Shown here in pieces: positions 1-8,959 of a stretch of DNA of 14,532 bases. Numbering within the stretch: position 1 is the stretch's first letter; each line of letters opens with the position of its first letter. The stretch lies in NCBI GenBank assembly GCA_016721565.1, contig JADKHW010000054.1:1-14532 (forward strand). Reading direction: 5' to 3'. This DNA is from a bacterium (GTDB lineage Bacteria; Electryoneota; RPQS01). The notes beneath the pieces were generated by a model. It worked only from the letters and a program-made list of their open reading frames with translations, searched no databases and was not told the origin of the DNA. The position numbers and the translations under genes are program-made.

Positions 1-1278
1 GCGCGAGGTTGATTCCAACAATGCCGTTGCATTCAAATGCAACTCAGAGGGGCTATTCAATGGTTGAGAGAAATAGGCGCGGAGCATTCTGATGGGCTCT
101 GGGATGCAATCGTAACTTCGAATGGTGAGATATTTTTGGGCGGCTATTGGTTGCCGACAAACGGTGTGCTCACAATAAAGTTGACACAATCGGGAGATTC
201 TGTCTGGACGCGTAATTTTCTGCCTAGTAACACTGATCACGTATTTGTTCTGCAATCATCCGACGGTGCACTTATCGTGCTTGGCGAAATCGGCGTGTCA
301 TCGGAGGCAACATGGCCTGCGATCATCCGCATGACTCAACAGGGTGTAGTTTTGTCCGCTAGAGACTATCCACATCCCATTTGGGCACGTAGGACGCATG
401 TTGCTGGGTTTGCAATCCTGGGATAATTCCGGATATCTCATTGCTGCAAGGGTGTTCAGGCCAGGCCCTCCAACACCACGGGATGCAGCCTATATGATCC
501 GCACAAATGAGGATGGCGACTCCTTATGGACGCGCGAACCTGGCCGGTGGGCGACGACTCGATTGAATACCTCCGACGGCGGTTTGCAGAGCGGACAATG
601 GTAACTACTTTATTGCCGTTGATGCATATGATCTCGATTCCGGTACACCCAGTTCATTATTGGTGAAGATGAATGACTTTGGAGACACTTTGTGGACGCG
701 TTCGTTCCATTTTCCTGGGTGAGTCGGGGATTGACCAGATGTTGCCCGATCCTCATGGCGGGATATTGGTATCAACGACCGCTGCCGATCAAATTCACGG
801 GGGAACTGTGGCGCTACTGTTCAAAATCGATCTTGAAGGGCAAACGTTCTGTGGTCAGGATACATTGCCGGAGAGGGGCCGTTTGCCACGCCGAGGACCT
901 TGCCATTGCTGCAGACGGTGGATACTACTGGCTGCGGTCGGATCAGGTATCCAAGTCCGTGCGAATGGTTGCGGATACTACGTCAGACGCTGCGCCGAGC
1001 CGCTCGTCCCTTTGCCGTTGATTCAATTGAAGCAGAATTTCCCCAACCCGTTTAACTCGATTACGACAATTTCATATTCACTTCCGCGAACGATGCATGT
1101 GACGCTTCGGGTTGATGATTTGACCGGAAGGGAAGGCGGCACTTTGGTTGAAGCGACTAAACAGGCGGGTGAACATCATATCCGGTTCGACGCGAACATG
1201 CTCTCGTCCGGCGTTTATTTCTATCAGCTACAAGCAGGCCAGTTTTCGGAAACACGTAAATTGCTGCTGATTCGCTGA
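1..1278 (+). CDS. Secreted beta-propeller-like protein with T9SS-type sorting domain, left-truncated, frameshifted
   Basis: This is the 3' part of a secreted protein; the start lies left of the window. Reading passes through several frames: frame 2 at 2-45, frame 1 to about 400, frame 2 to about 540, then alternating, and frame 1 again from about 1021 to the TGA at 1276-1278. The body carries short repeats ending in GDSVWTR, GDSLWTR and GDTLWTR, with SDGA/DGGI turns typical of propeller-like repeat proteins. The last ~85 residues form a FlgD-like/Por secretion sorting domain: NFPNPFNSITTISYSLP, then SSGVYFYQLQAG, ending RKLLLIR. In families with this tail the domain directs export by type IX secretion and is often removed at the surface; that role is inferred here. 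A paralogue follows 48 bp downstream, and aligning the two shows that the frame breaks are indels. The function of the body is unknown. Confidence 0.75.
1138..1278 (+). repeat. Direct repeat, copy 1 (sorting-domain end of tandem paralogues)
   Basis: This stretch matches 2688-2828 at a constant offset of 1550 bp with only four mismatches (1170, 1194, 1199, 1275). Three of the four are silent. It encodes the last ~46 residues of the sorting domain. The sequence upstream in the two genes is clearly more diverged. Confidence 0.9.
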
Positions 1279-1326
1279 GTAATCGCACACGACTTTCAAA
1301 ACTCATAATTTGCATTATTAATAGCA

Positions 1327-2828
1327 ATGAAACTAAGACAGAGTGGTATTGCGATCAAGACTTTACTGCGCACGAGTTTCGCAATCTTGTTTGTTCTATT
1401 GTGCGCATCAAATAGCATGGCACAGCTTCCGGACACGGTCTGGACGCGCATATACGATGCGGAATTAGGCGACAGCTGCCGTTATTTCCCGGCCATCGCG
1501 GCAACGCCTGACACAGGCCCATGTTAGTGGGTGATTTTGCGAAGGCATTCTCGCCAATAACGCAGCCGCCTTTAAGTGCGATACCGAACGGCGATCTTCT
1601 GAGGATGAGGTAATCGGCGCAGAGGGTGAAGATGGATTCCTGGACATGACTGTGACCTCGGACAACGGCCTGCTTTTCAGCGGATATGGTGGTCCATTGG
1701 TATCGTTAATGGCAATGAAGCTAACACAGGATGGTGATTCTCTCTGGTCATATTGGGGAAGGCCGGGTGGCTCGAAGAATACGAAGATATTGGGACTTCG
1801 GACGGAACGTTGATCATTCTGGGCGAGTTCATTTCTCCTGAGAATGAGGATTATGCAGGCGTAGGCTTACTCAGGCTCTCTGGCGCGGGCGATTCCCTTT
1901 CTGTCTCGGTTTACCTGCACCCGCTATGGTTTTGGCGAACGATTCCGCGAGACTTGACAGCGGCCTGGGATTCAGGGTTTGTCGTAGCGGCAAGCATCAG
2001 GCGAGCAGAAAGTACCGACTATGTTTCAGCGTACATTATCCGAACGAATGAAGTAGGCGACACTCTCTGGACACGCACATGGCCGGTCGGTGATGAGCGG
2101 AACGAATATATCCCCTCCGCGATTTGCAAAGCGGACAGCGGCAACTACTTCATTGCGGTTGATGAATGGGATTACAGAGATGGCACTATCCATTCGCTGA
2201 TAGTAAAGATGAACGACCTCGGTGACACGTTATGGACTCGTCCTAATAATTTCCCGGGGTTAGTGGTTGGAGGGGCAGGCCAACTGCTGCCCGACCCTCA
2301 TGGTGGGATACTGGTTTCGACCACAGCAGCGGACCAAGTTCATGGAGGTAGCGTAGCACTACTTTCAAGATTGATTTGGAAGGCAGCGTCCTGTGGGCAG
2401 GGACTGTTGCCGGCCTAAGGGGCCGTTTTGTCGAGCTTTGGACCTTGCCATTGCTGCAGACGGTGGATACTACTGGTTACTGTCGGATCAGGTGTATCCA
2501 GAGTCGTGCGAATGGTTGCGGATACGACTTCCGGACCCAGCTCCAAAACCACTCGTCCCTTTGCCCCTTGATCCAACTGGAAGCAGAATTATCCCAATCC
2601 GTTTAACTCCGACGACGACGATTTCATATTCACTTCGCGAACGTGCGGTGACGCTTCGGGTTTATGTGATTGACCGGAAGAGAAGTAGGCACTTTGGTTG
2701 AAGCGACTAAACAGGCGGGCGAACATCATATCCGGTTCGACGCAAACACGCTCTCGTCCGGCGTTTATTTCTATCAGCTACAAGCAGGCCAGTTTTCGGA
2801 AACACGTAAATTGCTGCTGATTCGGTGA
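1327..2828 (+). CDS. Secreted beta-propeller-like protein with T9SS-type sorting domain (tandem paralogue), frameshifted
   Basis: Complete paralogue of the preceding gene, about 500 residues if the frame is repaired. It starts with a clear signal peptide (positive MKLRQ..K start, hydrophobic FAILFVLLCA, likely cut after SMA at residue 32), then LPDTVWTRIYDAE. The same GDSLW / GDTLWTR repeats and PDPHGGILVSTTAADQ segment occur as in the upstream copy. The frame breaks near 1520, 1620, 1750, 2370 and 2600-2690; the longest clean stretch is 1753-2418. The end is a sorting domain stopping at TGA 2826-2828. Its last 141 bp match the upstream gene at 137 positions. The product is probably exported to the cell surface by a type IX-like route (inferred from the tail). 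Its substrate or role cannot be read from the sequence. Confidence 0.8.
2688..2828 (+). repeat. Direct repeat, copy 2 (sorting-domain end of tandem paralogues)
   Basis: Partner of 1138-1278, about 97% identical. The sharp rise in identity at the 3' end suggests gene conversion or recent local duplication rather than uniform divergence. Confidence 0.9.
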
Positions 2829-2929
2829 ACCACTACAGCATGAATCAACTCATGTTAGACGCTTGAAATATTGCTCTGATATTGGTTTATTCTGGCTCAT
2901 TGCTCACATTCTTAGGGTTGCCGTTTAAG

Positions 2930-4108
2930 TTGAATCGCCGTATACGCATAGAGCCGTTTCTGATCTTCCTGACCATGCTTCCGGTGACGGGAGTGGTGCC
3001 GATCTTGAAGCCGTTTGTGATGGACGGGTTTGGGGTTTCGGAGTTTTGGACGCATGCGTTTTTGTCGGCGAATATGCTGGCGGCGTTTCTGTTTGCACCA
3101 CTTGCGGGGAGTTTGGCGGACAAATTCGGCAAACCGAGGACGTTTGTGGCAACAGCGGCGGTGCTGGACGGTGTGTGCTTTTTGCTGATGCCGCACATGC
3201 CGGACTTTGCTTCGCTGATGGCGCTGAGGTTTATTGAGGGAATTTTTCACATCGGCGCGCTGTCGATACTGTTGGCGATTGCGGGTGCTCCGACTGAGAA
3301 CCGCAGTAAGGCGATGGGAATTGTGGGGGCGGCGATTACGTTTGGTGTGGCTTTGGGTTCGCCGATTGGAGGCTGGCTGGGGTCGATGTCGCCTGTTTAT
3401 TCGCTGTCGCTGGGCGGTGTGCTGATGGTACTGGTGGGCTTGGCTTCGGTTGCGGTGGTGGTGCCGTCACAAGGACTGGCGCAACGTCAGCCTGTCAGTG
3501 CAATTCTCAAGCTTTTGACCAAAGAGCCGCGTTTGCGCTTGCCGTATCTGTTCGCGTTCTTGGATCGGTTTACGGTCGGGTTTTTCGTGGCGTCATTCCC
3601 GATTTTGATGACGCAGAAATTCAATTTTACGCCCGGGCAGATTGGCGGTCACATCGCGGCGTTTATGCTCACGATGGGCTTGTTGTGTCCGTTTGTGATA
3701 AAGCTCTCGAAGCGCTACTCGCAGCCACAACTTTTGCTGTGGGGATCGTTGATTTACGGTTTGTTCTTCGCGACTGTTGGCTGGGTTAGTCCGCCGTGGT
3801 TGATTGTGTGGATGTTCGCACTGGGGGCTTCTTCGGCAGTGATGTTCATTCCGACGCTTCAGCTTTCGGCCAGCGGCGCTCCGCAAGGCCATTTGGCGAC
3901 CTCAATGGGAGGATTTACCTCGGCGGGGGCTTTGGGCTTCCTGCTGGGGCCGATTGTCTCGGGCGGGTTGTTGTCGCTGTTTATGCTATGGTACTCTAGT
4001 CTCCATGCCTACAGCATTGTGCTGTTTTTAGGCGGAATGCTCGAATTTTCGCTGGCCGGTTACCTGCTGGCAAGAGGCATTCTGGCCACCCGCTCGGCTT
4101 CGGTTTAG
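2930..4108 (+). CDS. Major facilitator superfamily exporter (DHA1-like)
   Basis: An intact ~392-residue membrane protein with the size and hydrophobic pattern of a 12-helix MFS transporter, which moves small molecules across the inner membrane using a proton or other ion gradient. MFS motif A is visible in the loop after helix 2 (APLAGSLADKFGKPR, about residues 59-70). Antiporter motif C is visible in helix 5 (FGVALGSPIGGWLG), pointing to the drug-efflux DHA1 group. A second-half motif A remnant is IKLSKRYSQP. No ATG precedes helix 1. I chose TTG 2930, which follows AGGG about 12 bases upstream and gives a short basic N-terminus (LNRRIRIEP). The frame stays open up to TTG 2882, and ATG 2975 would cut into helix 1. 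The substrate is unknown. Unlike its neighbours, this gene has no frame break. Confidence 0.88.
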   Translation: MNRRIRIEPFLIFLTMLPVTGVVPILKPFVMDGFGVSEFWTHAFLSANMLAAFLFAPLAGSLADKFGKPRTFVATAAVLDGVCFLLMPHMPDFASLMALRFIEGIFHIGALSILLAIAGAPTENRSKAMGIVGAAITFGVALGSPIGGWLGSMSPVYSLSLGGVLMVLVGLASVAVVVPSQGLAQRQPVSAILKLLTKEPRLRLPYLFAFLDRFTVGFFVASFPILMTQKFNFTPGQIGGHIAAFMLTMGLLCPFVIKLSKRYSQPQLLLWGSLIYGLFFATVGWVSPPWLIVWMFALGASSAVMFIPTLQLSASGAPQGHLATSMGGFTSAGALGFLLGPIVSGGLLSLFMLWYSSLHAYSIVLFLGGMLEFSLAGYLLARGILATRSASV

Positions 4109-4300
4109 CCCCTGTTTGTTTCCTTCCCCCTACATTTCTGAATAATCGAATCTTAACTCACTATGTTTTCGGAGTATTCTGACCCTCTGAAAAAGGTCTT
4201 AACTTCAAGAAATTGAGTAAGTTTGAGTTGACTTTTCAGATGATATGTTCTAAATTATCGCATTATCTTCGTAACATGTCTTGATAAACAGGAGTTCGTG
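4109..4300 (+). promoter_or_regulatory. Sigma70-like promoter and RBS for the FN3-like secreted protein
   Basis: The intergenic region holds TTGACT (4228-4233), a 17-base spacer, and TAAATT (4251-4256), a good housekeeping-type promoter. The RBS AGGAG (4290-4294) sits six bases before ATG 4301. The first ~100 bases, just after the MFS gene, show no convincing terminator. Confidence 0.6.
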
Positions 4301-6489
4301 ATGCGTCTAAGATTTGCTTTTTTAATGTTTTGCATGTTGCTCGGGGCGACTGTCGCGAACGCGCAGTTTAACGCTAACCTTGCCAACTATTGCCAGGCCT
4401 AACGCTTGGCTTGCGGCAGTGGGGCCCCAGTACCTGACGGGAACCACGGTCCAGATTTTGTGGGACTCGCTCGGTAACGGCCCGACGGCAGATGACAGAC
4501 AGCCGACCGAAGGCCCCGGGTTTTTTGCAGGTTAACTTCAACCAGTTTGAACTTAACGGCGGCCAGTTTGATTTCCCGGGTGGCTTTTTGACCGACCCAA
4601 TGTTTACGATGGCATCCGGTATTCCGGTCCCCGGCGTTACTGGAAACCCCTCGTATTGGCTTCGTGTATGCTTACCCGGATCGGGTATTTACTGGCAGAG
4701 CGACGCGTTCATCATCGAGACAGGGTTGAACACCTATCTGTTCGGTGAAGGACAAGATGAGATTCCGTTCACCTGTTTTACAGGTGAATGCGCAGGCTGC
4801 CCCAATCCGCCGTCGGTGACCAATCTTGCTGCAACGGTCGGCGGATTTGTGATTCAATCGTCGTAACATGGAGTCACGATCAGAACAACATTGACGGCTA
4901 CCGTTTATTGATTGATGACGAAGGAACCGTACCACTACATTCCGGACCCAGCGAATACGCGCTACGTTGACACGCAGAGCATCGGCGGCCAAGATCACAC
5001 GTATGGTGTGCGCGCTTTCCGTATTTGCGGTCAGGGACAAGATGCCGATACGGCTTTCTCGACTGAGATCGCAAACCACGGGTCGTAAGCTTGTGGGACC
5101 GCCGACTCCGCAGAACATGTCCGCATCTGATGATCAGTGTGGTCGCGTGCTTGTTAGCGTGGACAGTCAATACGGTTCTTGGTCTCGACTCATTTGATGT
5201 TCCGCAACAACGTTCCGCTTACACGCTTGACAACCATAATGCCGGGTTTCAACGAGCAGTTCTTTGACAACTCGCCGTGCCGGGACTGCCGGGTGTGCAC
5301 GAAGCGCTCGTGGGCCCTCGGACGTTCATGTGAAGGTCCGGAAGCTTGTGACAACGGCGCAGCTGGTGCCGGTCCGAACTGTACGATTACGAACGTTGAC
5401 GCATCGGATGACGATTGCGACGAAGTTGTATTACTTGACTTCAACTTGTCCAGATGCGGATTCATTTGAGGTTTTCCGCAACAATACCGCGCTGGTGCCA
5501 TTATCAACACGGGTGGCCCGAACTTTACGTTCTGCTATGCAGCTCCAGTAGGTACGGGAGCATTCCAAGTTCGTGCGGTAAATGCTTGCGGTAATGGCGC
5601 GCTTCAACCGAATCCGGGTATCGACGGAACGCGCCTTGGCCTCCCTCCGGTGTTCAGGGCATCGTAGCATCGGATAATCTGTGTGACGCGGTTCATGTGA
5701 CCTGGACCGATCTTGCAGGAAGCGGCTAGCTATATCGTCCGCAGGCAAGGTGCCAATCTCGGCACGGTTGGCGCAAACGTGACTCAATATTGTGACGACC
5801 AATGCCGTCGCCGGACAGACCAGAACGTACTCAGTCGTAGGATTCAACGAGTGCGGAACCGGTGCTGTTGCAGCAGGTAACGGCGGAACGCGTTTGGCTC
5901 CGGGAACGGGTACGGCGACGTTTGCGCTCGTGACGGCCGGTCCGCCGAACTGGACCTACTCGATGACCGTGTTGACGGGCTGTTTGAACCGCGTGAAGAT
6001 TCGCGACTATTGTGCCGGCACGACCGCAACGGCTCCGACAGGTTGGACAGTTGTCGTAGCGGCCTTGATTCAATTCGTATATTCACGACGAGCCTGCCGG
6101 TGCTGGCGAAACAGTGACGGGCTTCGGCTTGTCGCACCCGACTTGCGACGGTAACGGTCGCTGGGGTTCGGGTCAGTCAGGTGGTTCGATTCGTGGTCCG
6201 CTGCCGGTTGGCGAGAATGCAGAAATTCCGACAGAGTATGCTGTGAAGGTGTTCCCGAACCCGTTCAACCCGCAGACGAACTTCCGCATCGCGATTCCGC
6301 AAGCTTCGGATACGCGCATCTTGGTGTTCAACATCGCGGGTCAGTTGGTTCGTGAGATGAACTTGGGCCGTATGCAAGCGGGTTACCATACCGTGCAGTT
6401 CGGCGGCGCTGATCTGCCGTCCGGTATGTACTTCGCGCGCGTTCAGTCCGGCGTCTTTAATAGCACACAAGCTGATGCTGCTGAAGTAG
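4301..6489 (+). CDS. Large secreted FN3-like repeat protein with T9SS-type sorting domain, frameshifted
   Basis: Begins with a strong RBS and a signal peptide (MRLRFAFLMFCMLLGATVANA, cut before QFNAN). The first break is at the TAA near 4398. The frame-repaired product is about 730 residues. After an N-terminal domain (about 4400-4790) come about four FN3-like modules of ~90 residues. Three open with a common motif: SASDDQC (5120), DASDDDC (5398) and VASDNLC (5664). A related module starts near 4828 with GGFCDSIVVTW. The modules share DSFDVFRNN / DSFEVFRNN and NACGNG / NECGTG, so cysteines probably pair. The end is a sorting domain (VFPNPFNPQTNFRIAIP; SGMYFARVQSG). The open frame runs to 6515, but a one-base correction near 6470 restores the family-typical ending KLMLLK and a TAG at 6487-6489. 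A surface adhesin or structural role is inferred only. Confidence 0.8.
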
Positions 6490-6520
6490 CCGCTGATATT
6501 TGCGCAGTGATTTGATGTTG

Positions 6521-6544
6521 GGGGCGGGTTTAATGACCCGCCCC
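6521..6544 (+). terminator. Rho-independent terminator
   Basis: Perfect 9-bp GC stem GGGGCGGGT / ACCCGCCCC (6521-6529 with 6536-6544), loop TTAATG, followed by AAATTGTTTT. It closes the FN3-like secreted protein gene. Confidence 0.8.
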
Positions 6545-6575
6545 AAATTGTTTTCCAGTCAAACATCAGAGAACT

Positions 6576-6872
6576 ATGAAACACGATCCGACAATCACCG
6601 ATGGTGACAAGTATAAAACGCTATTCGAAAATGATCGCGTCCGTGTTCTGGAGTATCGCGACAAAACCGGGCGACAAGATTCGCTTCACTCGCATCCTGA
6701 TTTTGTATTGATCACGATGTCGGAGTTCAAACGACGATTATCCGGTGCGGACGGAACATCACGCGAACGCGAGTTCAAAGTCGGAGAAGTCGCCTTTGGC
6801 AAAGCGCAAGATCACATGGGCGAGAACATCGGTGAAACCGATACGCATGTTATCTTTGTTGAGCTGAAGTAA
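6576..6872 (+). CDS. Small cupin-domain protein
   Basis: Intact 98-residue single-domain cupin, cytoplasmic (no signal peptide). The first cupin motif is LHSHPDFVLI, with metal-ligand candidates H38 and H40. The second region has H80 and then NIGETDTHVIF with H91. Small cupins of this kind bind a metal or small ligand; no reaction can be assigned. The gene stands alone between two strong terminators, so it is probably a single-gene transcript, though no obvious promoter is visible in the 30 bases between the upstream terminator and the ATG. The RBS is weak (CAGAG). Confidence 0.75.
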   Translation: MKHDPTITDGDKYKTLFENDRVRVLEYRDKTGRQDSLHSHPDFVLITMSEFKRRLSGADGTSREREFKVGEVAFGKAQDHMGENIGETDTHVIFVELK

Positions 6873-6880
6873 CCTACTTG

Positions 6881-6896
6881 CCAGCGTGAACGCTGG
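6881..6896 (+). other. Short hairpin downstream of the cupin gene
   Basis: CCAGCG-TGAA-CGCTGG forms a six- to seven-pair stem with no T-run after it. It is a possible mRNA 3' structure and is too short to call more. Confidence 0.35.
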
Positions 6897-6947
6897 ACCC
6901 ATTGCGCTGACGCAGGCGCTTGGAAATTGTGGTAAACGTATAAATAG

Positions 6948-6977
6948 AGCGGGGCGAACCATTCGGTTCGCCCCGCT
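6948..6977 (+). terminator. Strong, probably bidirectional terminator between convergent genes
   Basis: Perfect 13-bp stem AGCGGGGCGAACC / GGTTCGCCCCGCT with loop ATTC, followed by TTTTTGTTGTCTTTT on the + strand. It lies between the cupin gene and the convergent DUF1579 gene ending at 7047. One arm recurs at 12511-12523. Confidence 0.9.
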
Positions 6978-7046
6978 TTTTGTTGTCTTTTGTTGCGCCA
7001 GTTTGAGTCGCGAATTTTTATCTTCCGCGCCGGCGCAAGACCTGCA

Positions 7047-7544
7047 CTACATGCGGCGCTTGTAGTGCATCTCCATCATTTTCGCTTCTTGCGGAGTGTC
7101 GGGATAGTTCCACGCTTCGTATTTGAATTCGTTGTCGTTAATGAACGTGTAGGCATGGCGGCAGGGCACATCCTTGAGATTCATGCCGGGGCTGTCCATC
7201 TTGCCGTCGAAGACAACTTTATTACCGCCATCTTTTTCGACTCCCCACATCGAGAACATGCCAGTTGACATATTGTCATTCCACGTAAACCAATAGCGCT
7301 GCGAGAAATTGTCAAAGCCGGTCATGCCGAATCCGGTGAAGGGCATGCCATTGTAATCCATGTTGAAATGCTGCACTTGCACGCGGCCGTCAAGGATCAT
7401 TTCGAGTTTGGCTTTGCCTGCCATCGGTTGTCCGCGCTCGATCATGTTGACTTCGTATTCGCCGCATCCTTTGGCGAGTTTGGCGTGCTGCGGTCCCGGA
7501 GTCGCGTTGCGCATCCAATTTTCCATCATCTCTTGTTCAGTCAT
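7047..7544 (-). CDS. DUF1579 family protein without signal peptide
   Basis: Intact 165-residue member of the DUF1579 family, function unknown. Family signatures are MPFTGFGMTGFDNF, YWFTWNDNMSTGMF and the C-terminal MMEMHYKRR. Unlike its two neighbours it has no signal peptide. Its start (MTEQEMMENWM) aligns with the mature N-terminus of the adjacent secreted copy (SEEEMMKKWV), and a good RBS (AAAGGA, six bases before ATG) shows that this start is real. The product should be cytoplasmic. It is separated from the upstream paralogue by 120 bp with hairpins, so it may have its own transcript or reduced read-through. Confidence 0.85.
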   Translation of the reverse strand: MTEQEMMENWMRNATPGPQHAKLAKGCGEYEVNMIERGQPMAGKAKLEMILDGRVQVQHFNMDYNGMPFTGFGMTGFDNFSQRYWFTWNDNMSTGMFSMWGVEKDGGNKVVFDGKMDSPGMNLKDVPCRHAYTFINDNEFKYEAWNYPDTPQEAKMMEMHYKRRM

Positions 7545-7571
7545 CAGGGTCCTTTTTAGATCTTAAAAGAA

Positions 7572-7596
7572 AGCGGCAACCACAAGGGCAGCCGCT
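7572..7596 (-). terminator. Possible - strand terminator between DUF1579 genes
   Basis: Stem AGCGGC / GCCGCT (7572-7577 with 7591-7596), followed on the - strand by TTTCTTTTAAGA. It is a modest stem with a 13-base loop. Confidence 0.45.
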
Positions 7597-7618
7597 AAAA
7601 TTGAATCATCGGATTCCG

Positions 7619-7650
7619 GCGGGGAACCGCACTTCGTGCTTAATCCCCGC
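7619..7650 (-). other. Nested hairpin just after the stop of the middle DUF1579 gene
   Basis: Outer stem GCGGGGA / TCCCCGC (7619-7625 with 7644-7650) encloses an inner stem GCAC / GTGC (7629-7632 with 7636-7639). It sits 15 bases past the stop codon at 7665-7667 on the - strand and has no T-run. It may act as a 3' RNA-stability element. Confidence 0.4.
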
Positions 7651-7664
7651 TCGGCGGAAAAGCA

Positions 7665-8255
7665 CTATTTCTTGCGCGAGTAGGTAATTTCCATTGCCTT
7701 GAACTCATTCGGCGTGCCGACTTCGTCCCAACTTTCGAGCACGCGCGTGTTTTCGTCAACCCACTTGGAGATGAAACGCACAGGCTTGTCCTTGACGCCC
7801 ATCACGGGTTCATCCATGGTGGAGTTAAACACAATCGTCTTGCCGCCGTCGGGGCTGGTGCCTTCCATGTACATCATGGAGGTGGACATGTTGTCTGTCC
7901 ACGTTGACCAATAGACCTTGTTGAAATTGTCGTAGCCCGACATGCCGTGACCTTCAAACGGCATACCCATCATCATGCCATTGAACGATTCGTTCAGTGC
8001 GCGGCCACCGTTAACGAGCGTTTCGGTGCACGAGCCTGTGGCGGTTTGTTCAGGTGCACCCGGACCCATCCAGAACTTCATGGAGCAATTCCATTCGCCG
8101 ACTCCCTTAGCGAGCATTTCATGCTCGGCCTTGGGGCTGGCGACTTCCACCCACTTCTTCATCATCTCTTCTTCGGACATCTGCGTGCCTTCTGCGGCAA
8201 ATGCGCTGCCGACCAGACAACACAGCACCATTGATGCTAATGCGAACTTCTTCAT
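7665..8255 (-). CDS. Secreted DUF1579 family protein
   Basis: Intact 196-residue protein with a classic signal peptide (MKKFALASMVLCCLVGSAFA, cut before AEG), so periplasmic or exported. The DUF1579 core is visible: LAKGVGEWNCSMKFWMGPGA, GMPFEGHGMSGYDNFNK, WTDNMSTSMMYMEGT, and the C-terminal FKAMEITYSRKK. The family has no established biochemical role. The RBS GAGG lies about eight bases before the ATG. It follows the upstream paralogue by only 27 bp, so the two are co-transcribed. Confidence 0.9.
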   Translation of the reverse strand: MKKFALASMVLCCLVGSAFAAEGTQMSEEEMMKKWVEVASPKAEHEMLAKGVGEWNCSMKFWMGPGAPEQTATGSCTETLVNGGRALNESFNGMMMGMPFEGHGMSGYDNFNKVYWSTWTDNMSTSMMYMEGTSPDGGKTIVFNSTMDEPVMGVKDKPVRFISKWVDENTRVLESWDEVGTPNEFKAMEITYSRKK

Positions 8256-8282
8256 GCGTAACCTCGGATTATGTTTGAAAGA

Positions 8283-8876
8283 TTATTTCTTGCGAGTGTA
8301 GGTAATTTCCATGGACTTGAACTCAGCCGGCGTGCCGACCTTATCGTACGCCGCGAACATGTGATGATCGTCATCAACCAGCGTGATAACTTGCTTCCAG
8401 GGCTTGTCCTGCGTGTTCGACATCGGATCATCGTACGTTCCCATCATCGTGATGGTTTTGCCGTCTGCGCTGGCCGTGCCTTCGCAATACATCATTCCGG
8501 TGCTTCCGTCGTCCATCCACCTCGCCCAATATTTCTTGGCGAAATTGGAATAGCCCATTTGGCTTTGACCGTGAAATGGCTGGCCCATCATGTCGCCGGT
8601 GAAGTTGCCGACACACATGCGTCCGCCCATCGCCATTTCGCAAACTTCCGAGCCTTTGGATTCCATCGCCGGCTGAGTCGGATCCATCCACATTTTCACT
8701 GCGCAGTCCCATGCACCAACATACTTGGCCATGGCCATGTGTTCGGGGCCTACTTTCGCGGCCTCGGTGCATGCTTTCATGATTTCCTCCATGGACGGCG
8801 CGCCCCCTTCGGCGGCGAAACCGACCGCAAAACAGCACATAACTCCAGCCAGAACAAGCAGATTGAACTTCTTCAT
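8283..8876 (-). CDS. Secreted DUF1579 family protein, first gene of cluster
   Basis: Intact 197-residue protein. I chose ATG 8876 (MKKFNLLVLAGVMCC) because it gives a signal peptide cut near GFAA and has a GAGGTG RBS. The open frame extends to 8981 but those extra residues are not signal-like. Core motifs are MAKYVGAWDCAVKMWMDP, GQPFHGQSQMGYSNFAKK, WARWMDDGSTGMMYCEGT and FKSMEITYTRKK. It is the first gene of a - strand operon with the next DUF1579 gene. The mature region has extra cysteines (CTEAAK, WDCAVK, VCEMA, MCVGN, YCEGT), so disulfides are plausible in the periplasm. Confidence 0.9.
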   Translation of the reverse strand: MKKFNLLVLAGVMCCFAVGFAAEGGAPSMEEIMKACTEAAKVGPEHMAMAKYVGAWDCAVKMWMDPTQPAMESKGSEVCEMAMGGRMCVGNFTGDMMGQPFHGQSQMGYSNFAKKYWARWMDDGSTGMMYCEGTASADGKTITMMGTYDDPMSNTQDKPWKQVITLVDDDHHMFAAYDKVGTPAEFKSMEITYTRKK

Positions 8877-8959
8877 CAGACACCTCAATTCAATGAATTT
8901 TTGTGAATTTTGAGCAATATAACATTTGTTCAAAAAAGAGTCAAGTCCTCTTGACCCGT
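8877..8959. promoter_or_regulatory. Divergent intergenic region with a 6-bp palindrome
   Basis: An 83-base AT-rich divergent gap between the DUF1579 operon and the + strand three-gene operon. It contains the inverted repeat GTCAAG-TCCT-CTTGAC (8940-8955) directly before ATG 8960, and AATATAAC (8916-8923), a possible -10 region. The palindrome could be an operator or an mRNA hairpin covering the ribosome site. Promoter elements cannot be fixed. Confidence 0.35.

Noticed and set aside
2887..3892. - strand and alternate-frame open frames inside the MFS gene
   Set aside because: These are shadows of an intact 12-helix transporter; Arg/His/Pro-rich composition gives them away.
8428..8883. - strand open frame of 151 codons and + strand frames of up to 211 codons over 8271-8906
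   Set aside because: These overlap an intact DUF1579 gene with signal peptide and RBS; their residues are Arg/His-rich frame shadows.
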